NCBI RefSeq assembly: GCF_001628715.1 | Contig: NZ_CP011120.1 | Coordinates: 1,364,001 to 1,428,000, forward strand | Direction of reading: 5' to 3' | Source of the DNA: Acetobacter oryzifermentans | GTDB lineage: Bacteria > Pseudomonadota > Alphaproteobacteria > Acetobacterales > Acetobacteraceae | Length of the DNA: 64,000 bases | In this document: one piece after another, positions 61,019-64,000 of the stretch | Numbering within the stretch: the stretch's first letter is position 1 | Layout of the letters: the number at the start of each line of letters is the position of its first letter | The notes under the pieces: model-generated | Told to the model about the DNA's origin: nothing | What the model saw: the letters and a program-made list of their open reading frames with translations, nothing else | Databases searched by the model: none | Program-made: the position numbers and the translations under genes

Positions 61019-61810
61019 ATGCAAGAAACCGTTATCAGCATTCAGTCTGCTGAAAAAACCTTTCCAAACGGTGTTCAGGGGCTGGCACCTATTACCTTGG
61101 ATATTCATCCCAAAGAACGTATCGGCCTGATTGGCCCTTCTGGTTGCGGCAAAAGCACGTTGCTAAAGCTGATTGCCAATTTACATCAACCTTCCTCTGG
61201 GCATTTGAAGTGGTGGAACAAAGGGTTTGCAGAAGTAGGCAAGGAAAACCGTCGGCTGTCCTTCGTGTTTCAGGAGCCTACTCTTATGCCGTGGAGCACA
61301 GTACGCAAAAACGTGCGTTTGCCGCTGGATCTGGAAGGTATCTCTCCCGCAGTATCAGAACCACGCGTGCAGCATGCGCTGGAAATTGTAGGCTTGGCCC
61401 ATGCGGCAGACCGCTTTCCCGCCCAGCTTTCAGGCGGAATGAAGATGCGTGTCTCTATTGCGCGGGCGTTGGTCACACGCCCGAACCTGCTTTTAATGGA
61501 TGAGCCCTTTGGCGCTTTGGATGAACTCACCCGTAATCGGCTGGATGAAGACATGGCCACATTATGCGCCAAGGATGATCTTACCCTGTTGTTTGTAACG
61601 CATTCTTTGTACGAGGCCGCTTTTCTTTCTACCCGTGTTATGGTTATGGCGGCGCATCCGGGGCGTATATTTGCCGAATATAAAATTGATCCTGCTATCC
61701 CCAGAAATGAGGATTTTCGCTTAAGCGATACCTTTGCCATGATCTGCCAAGATCTCAGCAAACTGCTTATCGAAGCTTCTCACTCCTCCCTTCTTGCAGA
61801 GGTGGCCTAG
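61019..61810 (+). CDS. SsuB/TauB-like ABC importer ATPase
   Basis: A 263-residue ATPase subunit of the importer. It has Walker A GPSGCGKSTLLKLIANL, Q-loop VFQEPTLMPWSTV, signature LSGGMKMRVSIARAL, Walker B LLLMDEPFGALDEL and switch histidine VTHSLYEA. The Q-loop and D-loop match NitT/TauT-type importers. It is followed three bases later by the permease gene and, with the divergent binding protein, forms a complete system. Confidence 0.9.
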   Translation: MQETVISIQSAEKTFPNGVQGLAPITLDIHPKERIGLIGPSGCGKSTLLKLIANLHQPSSGHLKWWNKGFAEVGKENRRLSFVFQEPTLMPWSTVRKNVRLPLDLEGISPAVSEPRVQHALEIVGLAHAADRFPAQLSGGMKMRVSIARALVTRPNLLLMDEPFGALDELTRNRLDEDMATLCAKDDLTLLFVTHSLYEAAFLSTRVMVMAAHPGRIFAEYKIDPAIPRNEDFRLSDTFAMICQDLSKLLIEASHSSLLAEVA

Positions 61811-61813
61811 CCT

Positions 61814-62581
61814 ATGCCCGCCCGCCTGATATCCATTTTTGCGCCTCTTGCTGTTGGCATTCTGTTTCTGCTGTTGTGGCAGGGTGTCTGTTATTTTTGG
61901 CATATTCCGCCTTACCTTATGCCTGCGCCATCTGATATCGCACACTCTCTGGCCAGCAATATTGGCACCTTGTGCCATGCGTTGTACAGCACGCTTACGG
62001 TAACATTGGTGGCGCTTTTGGTTTCTGTGGTTTTAGGTGTTTTGGTTGCTTTTGTACTGGTGCAACATCCGCTAATCGAACGCAGCCTGATGCCCTATGT
62101 GGTGCTTATGCAGGTAACGCCTGTAGTAGCCCTTGCCCCGTTGATTATCATTTTAGTGAAAACAACATTTCTGGCTCTTGTTATCTGCGCCACGTTGATT
62201 GCCATTTTTCCTATTATTTCCAATACCTTGCAGGGCCTTAAAAGTGTTGATCCGGGGCTGGCGGCGTTTTTCCGTATGCATAAAGCCTCGCGCCTTAAAA
62301 CGCTTTTGCGCCTGCAAATACCCAGCGCTTTGCCCATGTTTATGGCGGGCTTGCAAATTTCCAGCGGTTTGGCTCTTGTTGGCGCTGTAGTGGCAGAGTT
62401 TGTGGCTGGCACAGGGGGAAACAGTGCCGGTTTGGCCTACGAAATTTTGCAGGCTGGTTTTCAGATGGATATTCCGCGTATGTTTGCTGCGCTGTTCATG
62501 ATCACCCTTACTGGTCTTGCGCTCTATATGGCTACCAGTAGCATCAAAAAACTGGTGTTATATAATCGCGTTCAGCATTGA
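61814..62581 (+). CDS. SsuC/TauC-like ABC importer permease
   Basis: A 255-residue inner membrane protein with about six helices. The ATPase-contact loop is visible as DPGLAAFFRMHKASRLKTLL near residue 155, followed by RLQIPSALPMFMAGLQISSG, typical of BPD_transp_1 permeases of this group. It is the last gene of the importer operon; a 235-base gap with its own promoter precedes the oxygenase gene. Confidence 0.9.
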   Translation: MPARLISIFAPLAVGILFLLLWQGVCYFWHIPPYLMPAPSDIAHSLASNIGTLCHALYSTLTVTLVALLVSVVLGVLVAFVLVQHPLIERSLMPYVVLMQVTPVVALAPLIIILVKTTFLALVICATLIAIFPIISNTLQGLKSVDPGLAAFFRMHKASRLKTLLRLQIPSALPMFMAGLQISSGLALVGAVVAEFVAGTGGNSAGLAYEILQAGFQMDIPRMFAALFMITLTGLALYMATSSIKKLVLYNRVQH

Positions 62582-62610
62582 AAATTGACTTTGTTACCAG
62601 CGCAATTTTG

Positions 62611-62640
62611 TTGACCACTCGAAATATATTCATCTATACT
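62611..62640 (+). promoter_or_regulatory. Strong sigma-70-type promoter before the oxygenase gene
   Basis: TTGACC at 62611-62616 and TATACT at 62635-62640 are separated by 18 bases, close to consensus. It lies about 177 bases before the ATG at 62817, implying a long leader or a second promoter nearer the gene. Confidence 0.6.
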
Positions 62641-62816
62641 ATAGAAAGTGAGTAGAAGCGGTCGGAATAGAAATATTCTGGGCATTGCTCCACCATGTTG
62701 GTCTTATTCAGCATGGGGGAAGCTTTGGCCGCTAGATACTATGCTTTCCCACATGCTGGTTAGTGCCAACTGCTACGCCCTACAGGCCAGTTTGCAATTT
62801 GTGTGTGAGAAACGCC

Positions 62817-63827
62817 ATGACCCTAAACACCAAAACCACTCCAAATTACTCTATGGAGGAGCTTAAGCGCGAGGCTACTATTGGCAGTATGGGCACAACC
62901 TCTGCCCGATCCATCCCGGTGATTGATTTTTCAGATTACGAGAACAGGCGTAGCCAGATTGCAGATGATCTGTGGAATGCCGCTACAAAAGATGGTTTTT
63001 TTCAGGTTATCAATCACGGTATTTCATTGGAAGATATTGATAATGCCTTTGCAGAAGCAAAAAGATTTTTTGCTCTTCCCATGTCAGAAAAAGAGGTTTT
63101 CAAAAAGAAACCAACCGTGAATGCTGGCTGGGAATATTGCTCTCAGGTACGGCCTTCCACGGGTACGCCAGATAACAAGGAATCTTACCAGATTACTTTG
63201 CCGGAAATGGATAATCTGTGGCCTGATGAAGAAGTTCTTCCCGGATTTCAGGAAAAACTTCTGCAATTTGAGGAAGATAACTGGCAACTTGCCATGAAAA
63301 TACTTTCCTGTTTTGCTGAAAAGCTTGGGTTTAAAACAGATTTTTTTGCAGAGTGCTGTAAAAGATCTTCTCCGGGGTATCAGTGTACCTTACGTCTTAT
63401 CCATTACATGAGCATGGAAAACGCCAAACCGGAAGATTTCAAGCAATGGCGTGCCGGTGCCCATTCAGATTTCGACTGTCTCACGCTTTTGCATCTGCGC
63501 GAAGGTGAAGGCGGCTTGCAGCTTTGCCCAGGTAACGAAATTTCATCCAATGCATGGACAGAAGTTACACCCGTAGCAGGTGCCGTTACCTGCAATATTG
63601 GCGATATGTTGATGCGTTGGAGCGATGATAAGCTTAAGTCCACCCTCCACCGTGTGCGTATGCCGCAGCCGGGTGAATATCTTGGCCCACGCTTGTCTGT
63701 TCCATTTTTCTGCCAGGCAAACCGGGAGGCTGTGATTGAAGGGCCAGAAGGTAAATATCCCCCTATCACAGCGGAAGACTACATTTACCAACGCTTACAT
63801 GCCAACTTTGTGCAAAAACACAAGTAA
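62817..63827 (+). CDS. Isopenicillin-N-synthase-like Fe(II) oxygenase
   Basis: A 336-residue oxygenase of the 2-oxoglutarate/Fe(II) superfamily. The DIOX_N part reads SIPVIDFSDYENRRSQIADD and GFFQVINHGIS. The iron ligands are His216 and Asp218 in AHSDFDCLTLLH and His278 in STLHRVRMPQPG; Arg292-Leu-Ser294 would bind 2-oxoglutarate. I chose the ATG at 62817; the frame is open 18 codons further upstream without similarity. Lying between an importer and amidohydrolases, it probably hydroxylates or demethylates the imported compound. It is not evidence for penicillin synthesis. Confidence 0.8.
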   Translation: MTLNTKTTPNYSMEELKREATIGSMGTTSARSIPVIDFSDYENRRSQIADDLWNAATKDGFFQVINHGISLEDIDNAFAEAKRFFALPMSEKEVFKKKPTVNAGWEYCSQVRPSTGTPDNKESYQITLPEMDNLWPDEEVLPGFQEKLLQFEEDNWQLAMKILSCFAEKLGFKTDFFAECCKRSSPGYQCTLRLIHYMSMENAKPEDFKQWRAGAHSDFDCLTLLHLREGEGGLQLCPGNEISSNAWTEVTPVAGAVTCNIGDMLMRWSDDKLKSTLHRVRMPQPGEYLGPRLSVPFFCQANREAVIEGPEGKYPPITAEDYIYQRLHANFVQKHK

Positions 63828-63847
63828 AGGATGAATATGGGGGAAGT

Positions 63848-64000
63848 TTAACTTCCCTCATACAGTTTTTTCGCCAGCCGGTTATGCTGTTCTATGACGG
63901 TATGCACATCCAGCTTTGTGAAATGTCCGCCCTGTATTAGCACCTTGCCATTAACCATGCTAAAGGCAACGGAAGATGGTGTGCAAAATACCAAAGCAGC
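63848..64000 (-). CDS. Probable amidohydrolase, C-terminal end only
   Basis: The last 50 residues of a protein that continues beyond the window. The reading frame gives MVNGKVLIQGGHFTKLDVH then TVIEQHNRLAKKLYE, closely resembling the C-terminal strand and helix of TrzN/8-oxoguanine-deaminase-type amidohydrolases. It would be the second such enzyme flanking the importer and oxygenase. The metal-binding part is not in view, so family assignment is tentative. Confidence 0.55.
   Translation of the reverse strand, partial: AALVFCTPSSVAFSMVNGKVLIQGGHFTKLDVHTVIEQHNRLAKKLYEGS

Noticed and set aside
62648..62866. Small 72-codon frame before the oxygenase gene
   Set aside because: It overlaps the start of the oxygenase in another frame and has no ribosome binding site or similarity.
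62817..63827. Possible penicillin/cephalosporin biosynthesis because of the isopenicillin N synthase-like enzyme
   Set aside because: No ACV synthetase, acyltransferase or other beta-lactam gene is present; the family is used broadly for unrelated oxidations.

Overview
The window looks like core chromosome of an alphaproteobacterium of the acetic acid bacteria (Acetobacteraceae, most like Acetobacter). This is inferred from moderate GC, the alphaproteobacterial general stress module (PhyR, NepR, EcfG), a PopZ-type polar organiser next to TolC and ValS, a CtaG-free but typical alpha gene order around dnaA, mutM and coaBC, and a compact glycerol operon. I see no transposase, integrase, phage gene, CRISPR array or rRNA. 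The genus is an inference, not a sequence match.

Layout. 1-3.8 kb: minus-strand ppiD-trpE-trpG (trpG runs off the left edge). 4.1-7.8 kb: plus-strand tpiA-secG-pyrG-kdsA, ending at a strong hairpin terminator. 7.9-14.9 kb: minus-strand replication block rpsT, dnaA, dnaN, recF, gyrB. 15-21.6 kb: mutM (minus), then ubiE-coaBC-dut followed by a NitT/TauT-type ABC transporter made of a two-in-one permease and an ATPase with an extra C-terminal domain. 21.6-28 kb: minus-strand pcm, tolC, popZ, valS and msrA, with hairpins in front of valS. 28.1-29.2 kb: tRNA-Cys and two small unassigned proteins. 29.2-34 kb: a short-chain dehydrogenase divergent from a YghO-like GNAT protein, then nrdR-nusB-thiL and a PCu(A)C-like periplasmic protein.

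34-41 kb: glpD-glpF-glpK with glpR tightly linked to recQ and an OmpA-like lipoprotein. 41-44.6 kb: cydDC. 44.7-48.8 kb: the general stress response locus, with a HisKA_2-type sensor kinase, NepR, EcfG and a second ECF sigma factor divergent from phyR. 48.9-56 kb: ABC-F ATPase, periplasmic trehalase, glutathione-dependent formaldehyde dehydrogenase, YjdM and an amino acid permease. 56-64 kb: an accessory-looking metabolic island with a PanE-like reductase, a PhzF-like isomerase, an 8-oxoguanine-deaminase-type amidohydrolase, a complete NMT1/SsuABC-type ABC importer, a DUF2165 membrane protein, an isopenicillin-N-synthase-like Fe(II) oxygenase, and the C-terminus of another probable amidohydrolase at the right edge.

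How the genes work together. Most of the window is housekeeping. The parts most worth a second look are the 57.9-64 kb island, which reads like uptake plus hydrolytic and oxidative breakdown of a nitrogen heterocycle; the stress locus with two sigma factors, one of which lacks any ATG, GTG or TTG start in the right place; the hairpin pair in the valS leader; a copper-chaperone-like protein that has lost most metal ligands; and a MutM whose zinc finger lacks its last cysteine. Nothing here is clearly a wholly new system.
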